Assembly: GCA_009760855.2 (NCBI GenBank)
Contig: WPIO01000143.1
Location: 1 to 64,000, forward strand
DNA from: Cristatella mucedo
Taxonomy: Eukaryota; Bryozoa; Phylactolaemata; Cristatellidae
Direction of reading: 5' to 3'
Length of the DNA stretch: 64,000 nucleotides
Part shown: in pieces, positions 46,691-63,630 of the stretch
Layout of the letters: every line of letters begins with the position of its first letter
How positions within the stretch are numbered: position 1 is the stretch's first letter
Notes under the pieces: generated by a model
The model's database searches: none
What the model was told of the DNA's origin: nothing
Seen by the model: only the letters and a program-made list of their open reading frames with translations
Made by a program: the position numbers and the translations under genes

Positions 46691-47564
46691 AAGTCGACTT
46701 CTCACGACGCCACGGCCAGAGACCGGAAACTGAGCAGCAGGAAGTGAGGCAGGGGGCCAGGCTTGTCATGCCGGCACCCAGACAGCCTGCCGAGCAGGCC
46801 TCAGTAGCAGCTGAACTGCAGCACCCCCTCTGCAGTGGGCTGCTTGGCACAGTCCCTCCTTTTCTTCGTTTAATACTCTTAAGGTGCTATATTATTTTAT
46901 TATTATTGTTATTACTTCCATTGCCCAAGGATGGTCAAGAAGCTGCTGACATTACATGCTGGTTTAATCATTTTCGTCAATACAACCGAATATATAAATG
47001 CTGACTGAATCCGTTGGTGGGGGGGGGGCAATAGTTGCAACGAACGCCAGCTTTCTACCGTACCCTACGCTACAGCAAGACAGACGGCTGGTGCGCTAGC
47101 CAGTCTGCTTGAAGCCAGTAAACTTCAACTTCGAGCACACACACACACCTTCAACCGTATGCATCTAGCTTCACCATAGAGACTAGGTGGCCGGTGCTCG
47201 GCAGCAGAGCTCTCTATAAGCACACGCTCGCATGCTCAAAGCTTAAGCAGCAGCCTGCAGTACAAAAGTGAGAAGCTTGGCTGAGTGTAGTCAAGGGTGA
47301 GCAGTCGAAAAAGTGAAAAGCATGGAAGTAGCAGCTGAGGACGGCTAAAAAGGACGAGCGGCAGTGGACGTTGTGGATATGAGACTAGAACGGTTGTGCC
47401 ACTGCCAGCTATCACGAGCACAAGCCTGGCACTGTCCAATCTTGCATTGCTTTTTTAAATCCGGCTGACTCGGTAGAGCTGCTGCTGCTACTGCAGGTCG
47501 CGGCCGAGCGAACGGCCGGGATTATGCATCCTAATACTAATAATAATTAGTATTATCCTTATTA

Positions 47565-47650
47565 TTATACATAGCGCAATATACATCCGCATAGCGCATT
47601 TAGAGAACTTAATCCCTTTCTAGGCACTTTACGTAAGCGGTAAAAGCAGC
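47565..47650 (-). mobile_element. LINE tail, reverse strand
   Basis: CGCATAGCGCATTTAGAGAA, CCCTTTCTAGGCACTTTACG. Confidence 0.6.
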
Positions 47651-48305
47651 ATGACCAAGCTGTAACCCGCAGTGCCACCTTGCAGAAAACGGTTGGTGCG
47701 GTAGCAAACACAAAGACAAAATCCATAACAAACGGCTTTGGCTGAGCCCGAAGCTTAGGCAGTTAGATCAGGGCTTCTAAGGTCTTCGCCGCTCGGAATC
47801 GGCGTGTGGCAGTGGCCACCGAAGCCGGGCCAGGCGACAGCAGGGTTGGGCGGGGAGGGGGGAACTGTCGGCTAGGCGACCGGCAGCAAATCGGTCGAAG
47901 CGCTCGACAGATAAGGTGGGGGCGCGCGCGCGCACAGTTCACGCCTCGACGCCGTTGCTTCTAGGCAAGAGAACGACAATTCGCCGCGCGATCCGATAAC
48001 AATGAGCCGAGCAATGGCGGCCGAGGTGACACACGACTTGCGAACCGGCGCGGCGAGGGCCGGCGGACAGCAACATCCACAAGCGACCAAAACGCACCCT
48101 CCGCGGACGGCGCCGGCGCATTATGGAAGAGCTCGCTCGCCCGGTGAGCGCCACCGGGAGCGGCCGCTCGGCAGCCAAAGCGCGCCCGCGAGCTCGAGAG
48201 AGCGCCGTTTAGCCGTTCGGAGTCGGCGGGAAAGCATGCGCCGGAAGACGGCGCCCGAGTCGCCGACCGGCAAAAACGACCAATCAGCGTCGTCCAAAAG
48301 GGTCC
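47651..48305. other. GC-rich upstream region of HSP70
   Basis: CpG-rich from about 47880 with long overlapping open frames on both strands (expected of GC content) and a CCAAT box at 48280-48284. No separate gene recognised. Confidence 0.5.
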
Positions 48306-48361
48306 CGAAGGTTCCGGAGTACCTGACCGGAAGATTCTGGGCCGACGTTCTGGAACGTTCT
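48306..48361 (+). promoter_or_regulatory. Three heat-shock elements upstream of HSP70
   Basis: Three HSF-type inverted pentamer arrays are visible: cGAAggTTCcgGA at 48306-48318, gGAAgaTTCt at 48329-48338, and gTTCtgGAAcgTTCt at 48347-48361, a perfect three-unit element. They sit 32-95 bp upstream of the TATA box, the usual place in inducible HSP70 promoters. A CCAAT box is at 48280-48284. Heat induction is inferred from family knowledge. Confidence 0.85.
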
Positions 48362-48392
48362 CGACGGCCGTCACTTCCTGTTCTCGCTCGCG

Positions 48393-48400
48393 TATATATA
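48393..48400 (+). promoter_or_regulatory. TATA box of HSP70
   Basis: TATATATA in a GC-rich context about 190 bp upstream of the start codon and just downstream of the heat-shock elements. Transcription is expected to start near 48420-48430. Confidence 0.75.
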
Positions 48401-48471
48401 GTGGCACGCCGTCTAATCGTGGTCGTGATTCCGTATTCGCTGAGTGCGCCGTGCCGCTGAAGAAGGACAAG

Positions 48472-48586
48472 GTGAGCGGGTTGGGGTGTCGTGGATTTGA
48501 ACCGATATAGCGTAAACCCTACTTTACCACTTATCCGCAAACAGGGTAGGTCTTGAAAAAAGACGCGTATTTCCGTCGTAGAACAG
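48472..48586 (+). other. Probable 5' UTR intron of HSP70
   Basis: A good donor, AAG|GTGAGC, occurs at 48471/48472. Acceptor-like AGs lie at 48579-48580 (GTCGTAG) and 48585-48586, immediately before the ATG. A leader intron here is known in HSC70 genes of other animals. The exact acceptor is undecided. Confidence 0.5.
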
Positions 48587-48587
48587 G

Positions 48588-48798
48588 ATGGCAGCGAAGT
48601 CAGGACCTGCCATTGGGATTGACTTGGGAACCACGTACTCGTGCGTCGGCATTTTCCAACACGGAAAAGTGGAGATCATTGCCAACGACCAGGGCAACAG
48701 GACCACGCCGAGCTACGTCGCTTTCACCGACTCGGAGAGGTTGATTGGAGATGCCGCCAAGAACCAGGTGGCCATGAATCCCACCAACACCGTATTCG
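48588..48798 (+). CDS. HSPA8-like: HSP70 coding exon 1
   Basis: Encodes residues 1-70 of the ATPase domain, from MAAKSGP through NTVF, and ends in phase 1 at a GTAAGC donor (48799). The next base pair of the split codon comes from the exon at 49225. Confidence 0.95.
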
Positions 48799-51413
48799 GT
48801 AAGCTGCTAACTGCGTTGGAATGCTCACTGCCATCGCTGTAAGCGAATTGCTACTCGGATACGTGACCCCTTCCCAGCGGGGCGGGCCATGGCCGGGGTA
48901 TTAAAAGCAGTAAGCCTGTCTCGATTGCTGTGTATGCTGTAAGGCAAAATTTTACCTCATTAAAAAAGCATTTTTTTACTACCTACACTGTTCGTTGAAG
49001 AACAGGCCCTGCGGCGTCCGAGACGCACAGCCGCGGCATTATGGCCATTTCTTGCGATGTCAACCACGACGGCCTCCTTGCTGTCGTCAAAAGGCACCGT
49101 TATTACTCCCCACCCCACCCTCATTCGAAATGGACTAATTCGATAAGCTGGATTTCGAGTGGGCACCTGTGATAAGGGCGTATTGCAAGTGCCAGAGCCG
49201 GCAGTTATTCCCTTGCGATTGTAGATGCAAAACGGTTGATCGGTCGACGGTTTGATGACTCGACCGTTCAAAGCGACATGAAACACTGGCCGTTCACCGT
49301 GGTCAACGAAGCCACCAAGCCGAAGATCCAAGTGGAGTACAAGGGCGAGACGAAGACTTTCTTCCCCGAAGAAATCTCATCGATGGTCTTGACAAAGATG
49401 AAAGAGACCGCCGAGGCGTACCTGGGCAAGACGGTGACGAATGCCGTGGTGACCGTGCCTGCCTACTTCAATGACTCGCAAAGGCAGGCAACGAAGGACG
49501 CCGGAGTGATCTCGGGCCTCAACGTGCTGCGTATCATCAACGAGCCGACAGCGGCTGCCATTGCCTACGGACTAGACAAGAAGGTAAGCTGTCGAAACTG
49601 AAATTCTAAAAACGCTTGCCGAATCAGTATTTCCTGGGGCCCATGTCTGCTTATGCGTGCTGACACTTTGGGTGGTTACTAACCATATTAACATGCTGCA
49701 TATGTAGTGTCGAAATGATTTAAGCTCCCTGATGGTGCTATACGAGTGTTATTGATGCTTTTTCAGCTCCCCATCTCCCAGTTTTGAGTCTATTGACTAC
49801 CGTGGTAGTTCCTTGCTGGCTTCACTCTGTAACTTTGGCTTCAGAAGATTTTGTATTTGACTTGTGTAGGTTGGAGCCGAGAAGAATGTGCTCATTTTCG
49901 ACCTGGGCGGTGGTACATTCGACGTGTCAGTGCTGACCATCGAGGACGGTATCTTCGAGGTCAAGTCGACATCCGGAGACACCCACTTGGGTGGTGAGGA
50001 CTTCGACAACCGAATGGTGAACCATTTCGTCGAGGAGTTCAAGCGAAAGCACAAGAAGGACATCAAGGATAACAAGAGGGCAATCCGTCGCCTGAGGACG
50101 GCCTGCGAGCGAGCCAAGCGCACCCTGTCCTCGAGCGCCCAGGCCAGCGTGGAGATCGACTCGCTGTGCGACGGCATCGACTTCTACACGAGCATAACTC
50201 GCGCCCGCTTCGAGGAGCTGAACGCCGATCTGTTCCGAGGCACCCTGGAGCCGGTGGAGAAGGCGCTGCGCGACGCCAAGCTCGACAAGGCTGCTATCCA
50301 CGACATCGTGCTCGTGGGAGGCTCGACTCGCATCCCCAAGGTGCAGAAGCTGCTGCAAGATTTCTTCAATGGCCGCGAGCTGAACAAGAGCATCAATCCT
50401 GACGAGGCCGTGGCCTACGGAGCGGCCGTGCAGGCAGCCATCCTGATGGGTGACAAGTCGGAGGCCGTGCAAGATCTGCTGCTGCTCGACGTGGCACCCC
50501 TGTCTCTCGGCATCGAGACGGCCGGTGGTGTGATGACGGCACTCATCAAGAGGAACACGACCATTCCTACCAAGCAGACGCAGACGTTCACCACGTACTC
50601 GGACAACCAGCCAGGTGGGTGTGCATGCTGCTGCCGAGACTGGTAGCAATCTCCTTTGTTGTGCCGGTGCTTTACTTTACTAGTGGTTCAGTGGTTAAGT
50701 GATTAGTCGTTTTTAATGCCTGCAGCATTTGTTTTCTCTATTCAGGCGTGCTGATCCAGGTGTACGAAGGCGAGAGAGCCATGACGAAGGACAACAACAT
50801 GCTGGGCAAATTCGAGCTGTCGGGCATTCCTCCGGCCCCTCGAGGAATTCCTCAAATTGAGGTCACGTTTGACATCGACGCGAACGGCATCTTGAACGTG
50901 TCGGCAGCCGACAAGAGCACGGGTAAAGAGAACAAGATCACCATCACGAATGACAAGGGGCGGCTGAGCAAGGAGGACATCGAGCGCATGGTTAACGAAG
51001 CCGAGAAGTACAGGAACGACGACGAGAAGCAGAAGGAGAGGATCGCCTCCAAGAACGCCTTGGAGAGCTATGCTTACAACATGAAGCAGACGCTCGAGGA
51101 TGAGAAGCTGAAAGATAAGATACCGGAAGCCGATAGGGCCAAGATAATGGATAAATGTGAGGCGACGATTAAGTGGCTGGACAGCAATCAGATGGCCGAG
51201 AAGGATGAATTCGAGCATCAGAGGAAGGATCTGGAGAATGTGTGCAATCCAATCATCACAAAGATGTACCAGGCAGCCGGAGGTGCTCCAGGAGGAGCTG
51301 CAGGCTTCCCTGGTGGCTTCCCAGGTGCCGGAGGAGCTGGTGCCGGAGGAGCCGGTGGTAAGGCACCTGGTGGTGGCAGTGGCAGTGGCCCAACGATCGA
51401 GGAGGTCGACTAA
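48588..51413 (+). CDS. HSPA8-like: Cytosolic HSP70/HSC70 molecular chaperone, four coding exons
   Basis: ATP-dependent chaperone that binds exposed hydrophobic segments of client proteins in cytosol and nucleus. CDS is join(48588-48798, 49225-49583, 49870-50614, 50746-51413), 660 aa, close to the family's roughly 640-650. Seen: [11 protein letters not shown] near residues 9-19, the catalytic lysine in [16 protein letters not shown] near 176-182, phosphate-binding [10 protein letters not shown] near 199-208, GGSTRIP, the linker [12 protein letters not shown], a full substrate-binding domain and lid, a Gly/Pro/Ala-rich tail and terminal EEVD, which in the family recruits TPR co-chaperones such as CHIP and HOP. 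Introns are phase 1, 0 and 1. No signal peptide or KDEL is present, so this is the cytosolic form. The ATG at 48588 aligns with the family N-terminus. Heat-shock elements, CCAAT and TATA lie upstream. Confidence 0.97.
49225..49583 (+). CDS. HSPA8-like: HSP70 coding exon 2
   Basis: 359 nt beginning after a TGTAG acceptor and ending at AAG|GTAAGC. It encodes [10 protein letters not shown] through AYGLDKK, including the proline and arginine of [11 protein letters not shown] that relay between ATPase and substrate domains in this family. Confidence 0.95.
49645..49760 (+). mobile_element. Degenerate LINE 3' end in HSP70 intron 2
   Basis: TGCTTATGCGTGCTGACACT, TTACTAACCATATTAACATG and TCCCTGATGGTGCTATACGA follow the LINE 3' UTR order. 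Confidence 0.65.
49870..50614 (+). CDS. HSPA8-like: HSP70 coding exon 3
   Basis: 745 nt after a GTGTAG acceptor, ending in phase 1 at CCAG|GTGGGT. It encodes [15 protein letters not shown] through the interdomain linker and the first substrate-binding strands, to TYSDNQP. Confidence 0.95.
50746..51413 (+). CDS. HSPA8-like: HSP70 coding exon 4, with stop
   Basis: Begins after a TATTCAG acceptor and encodes [13 protein letters not shown], the rest of the substrate-binding domain, the alpha-helical lid, the glycine-rich tail and EEVD, then TAA at 51411-51413. Confidence 0.95.
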
Positions 51414-51443
51414 CAAGCCGAAGGTCGGCTAGATCATGAAAAT

Positions 51444-51449
51444 TAATAA
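51444..51449 (+). terminator. Polyadenylation signal of HSP70
   Basis: AATAAA lies 31 bp after the TAA stop, followed by a T/G-rich stretch (TATGTATGTATTATTTGTGT). This gives a very short 3' UTR. Confidence 0.75.
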
Positions 51450-51604
51450 AAGTGTTAACCTATGTATGTATTATTTGTGTCCAAGCACCCCAGTTGAATG
51501 GGTGTGCTGCTGTTGTCAAGCCCTGTGATTTATACCCAAGAAGCTGGCATTGACAGTATTTGACTTCGAGGTTAGTCAAGTTTGTTAGCGACTGTGTTGT
51601 GCAC

Positions 51605-51912
51605 AGTTGCCAGTACAGGTAGTTTTAGTTGCCAGTACAGTTAGTTTTGGTTGCCAGTACAGCTAGTTGTAGTTGCCAGTACAGCCAGTTGTAGTTGCCA
51701 GTGCAGCCAGTTGTAGTTGCCAGTGCAGCCAGTTGTAGTTGCCAGTGCAGCCAGTTGTAGTTGCCAGTACAGCTAGTTGTAGTTGCCAGTACAGCCAGTT
51801 GTAGTTGCCAGTGCAGCCAGTTGTAGTTGCCAGTGCAGCCAGTTGTAGTTGCCAGTGCAGCCAGTTGTAGTTGCCAGTGCAGCCAGTTGTAGTTGCCAGT
51901 GTAGCTAGTTTT
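51605..51912 (+). repeat. 22-bp minisatellite, about 14 copies
   Basis: Unit AGTTGCCAGTGCAGCCAGTT plus GT, with ordered variants (GTACAG or GTGCAG, then CTAG or CCAG). It lies 160 bp past the HSP70 polyadenylation signal. Confidence 0.95.
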
Positions 51913-52434
51913 GTGCGCTTGCGTAAATGCAATGCAATGCATAACAGCGATGTAAACTTCATTCCATTTGTCTGCCAATCGACTTTGTACAGGACACAAA
52001 CTCTTAATTGGAAGTTTTGGCTTCTTATCCTTTAATGATATAGGGTACATTGTAAACGCAGGTGTTAACTGGAAGCAAGAAACACTTAATTCAATAGTTT
52101 CCATCTGCTATCAAACGCCACATCTTATCGAAGTTGGTGTGTAATCATAAGCTTGTCGAAAGCACTTGTAACGTGCAGAATCTTTTTCGTATATTACATA
52201 GTAAATTTGAAATGTAAATCCAACTCCTTGTTTCGAATGAGGTAGTTTTATTTCGATTGGTCACAATTTGCTGCATGCGTCGAACGTGCTGAAGCTTTAT
52301 TTTCCGTAATCGTGAACAAAGAGCTCAAAAGAGCTGCCAACGCACCACTTAGCGCTTTTTCAAAGCTGACAAACCTACCGTTTTGTCACATCACACGCAT
52401 TTCATAAGAACAGCAGCAGAGCTCGCTAAACCTT

Positions 52435-52695
52435 GAGTGGCTTCCCTGTGATTAGTCCATAAACTTATGCGTGCTGACTACATGCTGCCACTAACCACAT
52501 TTGCATGCTGCCGCTAACCACATTTGCATGCTGACCCTGTGCATGTCACCCCTAACCATATTTTGTTTGTTTAACAAGCATGATATTACTCACCATTCAA
52601 TTACATCTCCCTTTCTAGCAAATGTAAAACGCCTGGAGAGAGATTGAGTTCATTAAGGGCACTTTATCAAAAGCACTATTATTATTTCTGTTATT
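52435..52695 (+). mobile_element. LINE family B 3' end
   Basis: GAGTGGCTTCCCTGTGATTA, a duplicated CTAACCACATTTGCATGCTG, GAAAGCGCC-type tail variant and (TTA)n. The internal unit at 52484-52527 is duplicated. Confidence 0.8.
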
Positions 52696-52739
52696 AAACC
52701 TTGCGTGCTATAGTTAAAAACGCAGCGGTAGCTGATCGC

Positions 52740-52858
52740 TCGAACCCACGACCAGCTAGCTGGTTTGGCTCGCCCCGAGCAACGTCGAGCCCCGAGGCAC
52801 ATGCGAAGCACCTGAATAGAGATTAGGTTCTCATCGGCTATACAAATGAATTATACAA
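52740..52858 (+). mobile_element. tRNA-derived SINE, internally rearranged
   Basis: Reversed-looking B-box region (CTCGAACCCACGACC) before the head GCTAGCTGGTTTGGCTCGCC, then GTCGAGCCCCGAGGCACATG and the LINE-like tail. Confidence 0.6.
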
Positions 52859-53239
52859 AGTCACGAGGGGCGCGGGATTCACGAGCCTATTGGTTGCACA
52901 GCGGAAACGCACACCGCTAATGGAGTCGTTCGCTCGATGAGGGTTCACCTTGACCTAGTCGCAGCGGAGCCCTGTCGCTCCACCCTAGAGGAAGCGTGGG
53001 CGGACAGTTGAACCCGCCGTAAGAGTTGGCGCGCGAGAGATATGCCCCATGCCGAACCGTCGTCTAGGCGACGCACAGCTCGCAGCTCGTGCCAGTCCAT
53101 CCCGAAAGCCTGCGCTGTCTCTGCGTGGCCACCGAGCGCTAAGCGCCGCGCGTCGCCTGCCGCGGGGTGGGGGTTGGGTAAGAGGCCGGCGCTGTCGGTC
53201 CGCGTCGCCAGCTGCTGTATGTAAGACGCCCTTTCATAG

Positions 53240-59693
<6,454 letters not shown>

Positions 59694-60250
59694 GTGGGTA
59701 CCCGCTCAGTCCCTTGCGGGGGACTTTGCGGCTGGAGCGGCGACGGGACGGCTTTGAGACGGACGGCCGGCAGAGGGAGACTGAGCACGCGCGGCCATGG
59801 GGACTGCTGCTCAGACAGTGGCTCGTTTTGTCCTAGCCTCGAGTCACAGTCGGTCAGTCGCTGGGCGGCACGTGGCGCAGTCAGTGCGGGCCTCGAACGA
59901 ATCTGCTTGCCCTAAGAATCGAGACTAAACCAGACGTAAGACTGGCACCAAATTTACTCCGGAGAATCGCTGCCTCGAGGCTGGAATTCGTTTAGGAAAG
60001 GGCGATGTCGGCAACGAGTTGTGCTCATGCTGGCAGCCCGCTTCGCTTGCCGGCCTCTGGGGATTGAGCAGGGCTTATCCCGCATGACGGCAATTTTGTC
60101 CCGGGGGAGGGGGATATTTCATCCAAGTCTTAATCAGGACGAACCAAGGCAAAATTTTCTGGATTCGCCGAGTATAATCCTTGCGAAAAAGCACCGCTGA
60201 TGACACCTCAGCGGTCGGCAGTGCCGCGTCCTATCACGTGACAATCCTGA
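59694..60250. other. SLC66A2-like intron 3, no further exon seen
   Basis: No match to the expected next PQ-loop exon. GC content falls after about 59760. Confidence 0.5.
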
Positions 60251-60254
60251 AGCG

Positions 60255-60383
<129 letters not shown>

Positions 60384-60769
60384 AGCTGCAGCAGCCTGCG
60401 GTTTGTGTGCTACATATACTTAATGTATGCACTCTAGAAAAGGGGATTGCCCGAGTAGGAGCAGCCAAAGTTAAAAAGGTAAAAGTGAAAGGAGAATCTT
60501 TTTCGGCATACTTTAAGCATGCCGGAAAGTAAGCATAAGCCCAAGGGTAAGGTGCTCACTCTTCACGAGCCAGCAAACTCTTGGTTTTTTTATTCCTTTA
60601 ATGAGCGATCCTTTATTGCCCACTGCAAGCGGTGGTGATAGCTGTTAAGGCTCTTCTGCTTCCGCTATGTCAACGAGGCTGTCGAATCAGCAAATCTTTA
60701 ACTGTTATCTTTAATTCGAAAGTCTAGTCTACTAATGTCTGAATTTTTAGTCGGTAGTAAGTTCAAATA

Positions 60770-60910
60770 AATAAATAAAATTAATTTATATAGCGCCCTA
60801 AGAGAACTTGATCTCAATTAGGATGCTTTACTTATGCCACGGGGCTCGAGCCAACGACCTCAGCCAGACTGTTGATGGGGCGAGCACATTAACCGCTGGA
60901 CCAAACCAAG
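60770..60910 (-). mobile_element. tRNA-derived SINE with LINE-like tail
   Basis: TTATATAGCGCCCTAAGAGA, CCACGGGGCTCGAGCCAACG, CATTAACCGCTGGACCAAAC. Confidence 0.75.
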
Positions 60911-61092
60911 TTCTTGGCTTTGGGACCACAGTAACTGAAGCAGGCAGGTTCTCCAGAGGAGTAGAGGCAGATCAGAGTAAAGTATTGCAGCCTGCAGTGA
61001 GTTGAGGCATGGCGTCATCGGTTAATCTGCAGTTGGACCTTGTAAAGTAGCATGGGAGTTATGGGTATCCTTCCCATCTGCCGAAGCGATAA

Positions 61093-61265
61093 ATGCTGGT
61101 TTAGCCCAGTGGCTGAGGTGCTCGCCTCGACTGCGGTCGGTCGAGGGTCGAGGTGAATATATTTGAGGACCGAGGTCGTGGGCTCGAGCCCTGTGGCATA
61201 TGTGAATCGCCTGGATAGAGATTACGTTATCGTACAGTGCTAAACAAATGAACTTTATTTATTTA
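61093..61265 (+). mobile_element. tRNA-derived SINE with 35-bp internal insertion
   Basis: Head GCTGGTTTAGCCCAGTGGCT, an extra segment with CGAGGTGAATATATTTGAGG, then GGTCGTGGGCTCGAGCCCTG and the tail CGCCTGGATAGAGATTACG. Confidence 0.7.
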
Positions 61266-62745
61266 TCTATATTTAAGTGAGGGTACTTTGAGATCGCACG
61301 AGTTCAGCTGACAGAGCAGCCGAGCTGGAATCCACCAGACTTCGTTATTCCTTTACACAGCAGAATGATCCCTATAATCTAGCCAGTTATGGATGGAAAT
61401 ATCCTGCGGCAAATTTCCCCAGGCCTCGGAGAGCAAGGGACCCTTGCACTCCCAGGCCTGAAAATTCTGGCTCCACCACTGCTGGCCGTCAACATTGACT
61501 GGATCGGCAGAACGGTGACTTTTCTGGCACGAACTCGGTCGAGATTCCGCTCTACAACAGCAGGCGCCAAGTACCCCGAGTATTGTGGCACTGGTTGCCA
61601 CTGATTGTACCCAGTGAGGGTGGGACTATTCTTGAAAGCAGGTGTAACCTTTCGTCTGCTGATTAACTAATGATGCCGGTGCTCCCATTAAAGTAAATCT
61701 CGTGCTGGCACCAAGCTAGACTTGAGCTAGTGGTGCCTGCAATTCTGCTCCGCTGTTGCTGTGAAATTGCTCTGCTAAATTGCCTGCAATTCTGTCAAGC
61801 TGATCCGGCTGTTAGGGCAAGAACTTATCACCAATTAGGCAAGGTAGTGCACATACGAAAGCCATTAGGCAGTATACTAGCGAGCTGCTGCGTAGATTTC
61901 TGGACCTTTCGTCAGCTGAAGAGCATGCCTTCGGTCTGAGCTTGAAGTAGTGCCCCTCGCCTTGCATGCGTAGGGACTTTTGAGGACCGGTCTCGAGTTT
62001 GCAAACGTCGAACCGAGTGGAGAAAAACGTTTGCATCCAATTTATTTTCATTGGGTGCGTTCGGACAACAAACACACCGCATCGAAGTTTTATGCCTCGG
62101 CCCAAGGTGGGGGCGGTGGCACATGCAGCGGTGCTGCGATAGGCTGTGCTCCAGAATCTCTCGATAGCACCCTACCCTGGTAGTCATCTTGCTAGGCGGA
62201 TGCTCGTTTGTCGGGTCGCCGGTGCCCTCGCCCAATGAATCTCATCAAAATAGCAAACGGCCATTGAAATGGCCATCGAAGCGCCTTCGGCAAAGGAGAC
62301 TTGACCAGAAACCTCTGCGATTTGTTGACTAGCCTTGCCGGCATATGCTGTGTGCAATAATTCAAGCAGTCGGTAATTTAAGCATTCACTAAAGAACTAA
62401 AGAGTTAATTTTATCGTTCCGGTGATTTAAGCGTTCGCTAGTGGCGGCGCACTCACCCAGCCGCCTCAACGGCGAGACTCTGCGAAATGGGTCGAGGCCG
62501 AATGTGTAGCTGCAGTTCACCCTTAGCAAAGAGCTGCCAGTGTGCACCGAAGTCAGCCATCCTGTCCAGCAGTCTGCTCTGCCGACTAGCCCGCAGCCCC
62601 TCTCTTCCGCCCTGCCAGCGTGCGGCCCTCAGCGTGCGGGCCCCCAGCGTGAGTTAGCTGCGTTCGTGCCTAGCCTCAGCCGGTGCTGCAAGCACTTATT
62701 AGTCGCGAAGGCTGTGGTGTGTGTGGCAAAGGGAAGCTAGAAGCA
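61266..62745. other. No gene recognised
   Basis: Presumably intronic or intergenic; no conserved frame seen. Confidence 0.45.
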
Positions 62746-62747
62746 GT

Positions 62748-62846
62748 CCGCCGATTTCGATTAGCCTCGTCTTGAGTTTTTCGGCGGGTTTCGATTTGCC
62801 TCGTCTTGAGTTTTTCGGCGGATTTCGATTAGCCTCGTCTTGAGTA
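62748..62846 (+). repeat. 34-bp tandem repeat, about 2.9 copies
   Basis: Unit with GATTAGCCTCGTCTTGAGTT and TTTCGGCGGATTT; starts offset by 34 bp at 62758, 62792 and 62826. Confidence 0.9.
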
Positions 62847-62937
62847 AGGGGCAGCCGCAGCTGTTGGCAGCTCTGGCGAGGTCAAAGTCTCAGCCATCTC
62901 TATGGATAGGGTCGTGCGCACGGCTCGTTGCTCTACT

Positions 62938-63368
62938 TCTGCCCAGTCTCTCTGCTGCCATTCCTATTTAAGTCACTAGAGCGATTAATCGCAGACCAGC
63001 TGAACTCTTATATTGAAACTTTGAACCTGGCATGTAAGTTCGAGTCTGGTTTTAGAGCTAATTACTCAGAGTCAGCGTCAGCATTGCTTCTGGTGAGTAT
63101 CGACCTTCTTAGGAATGCAGACTTTGGTAAAGTCTCTCTGCTTGTTTTGCTCGATCTTTCGGCATATTTGATGCTATCGATCACCAAGTCATTCTCGAGC
63201 GTCTCACATCTCACCTGGACATCACTAGCATTGCACTGCAACGGTTTAGGTCCTTTCTCGGTGTGAGACTCCAGAGTATTGATGTGAATAGACAAAGGTC
63301 ATCCGAGGAACCTGTGAAATATGGAGTACCTCAAGAGATTTGTGCTCGGTCCCGTTCTTTTCACGGTT

Positions 63369-63463
<95 letters not shown>

Positions 63464-63599
63464 CCTCCCTCCCTCCCTCCCTCCCTCCCTCCCTCCCTCC
63501 CTCCCTCCCTCCCTCCCTCCCTCCCTCCCTCCCTCCCTCCCTCCCTCCCTCCCCCCCCCCCCCTCCCTCCCTCCCCCCCCCCTCTCTCTCTCTCTCTCT

Positions 63600-63630
<31 letters not shown>

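Noticed and set aside
48002-48460. Long frames on both strands upstream of HSP70
   Set aside because: They overlap the CCAAT box, heat-shock elements and TATA; GC-rich promoter sequence, not coding.
49927-50649. 240-codon frame antisense to HSP70 exon 3
   Set aside because: Antisense open frames are well known across HSP70 genes and follow from codon bias; not a gene.
51625-52104. 159-codon minus-strand frame with a GNYNWLHWQLQLA repeat
   Set aside because: Product of the 22-bp minisatellite; no start or splice support.
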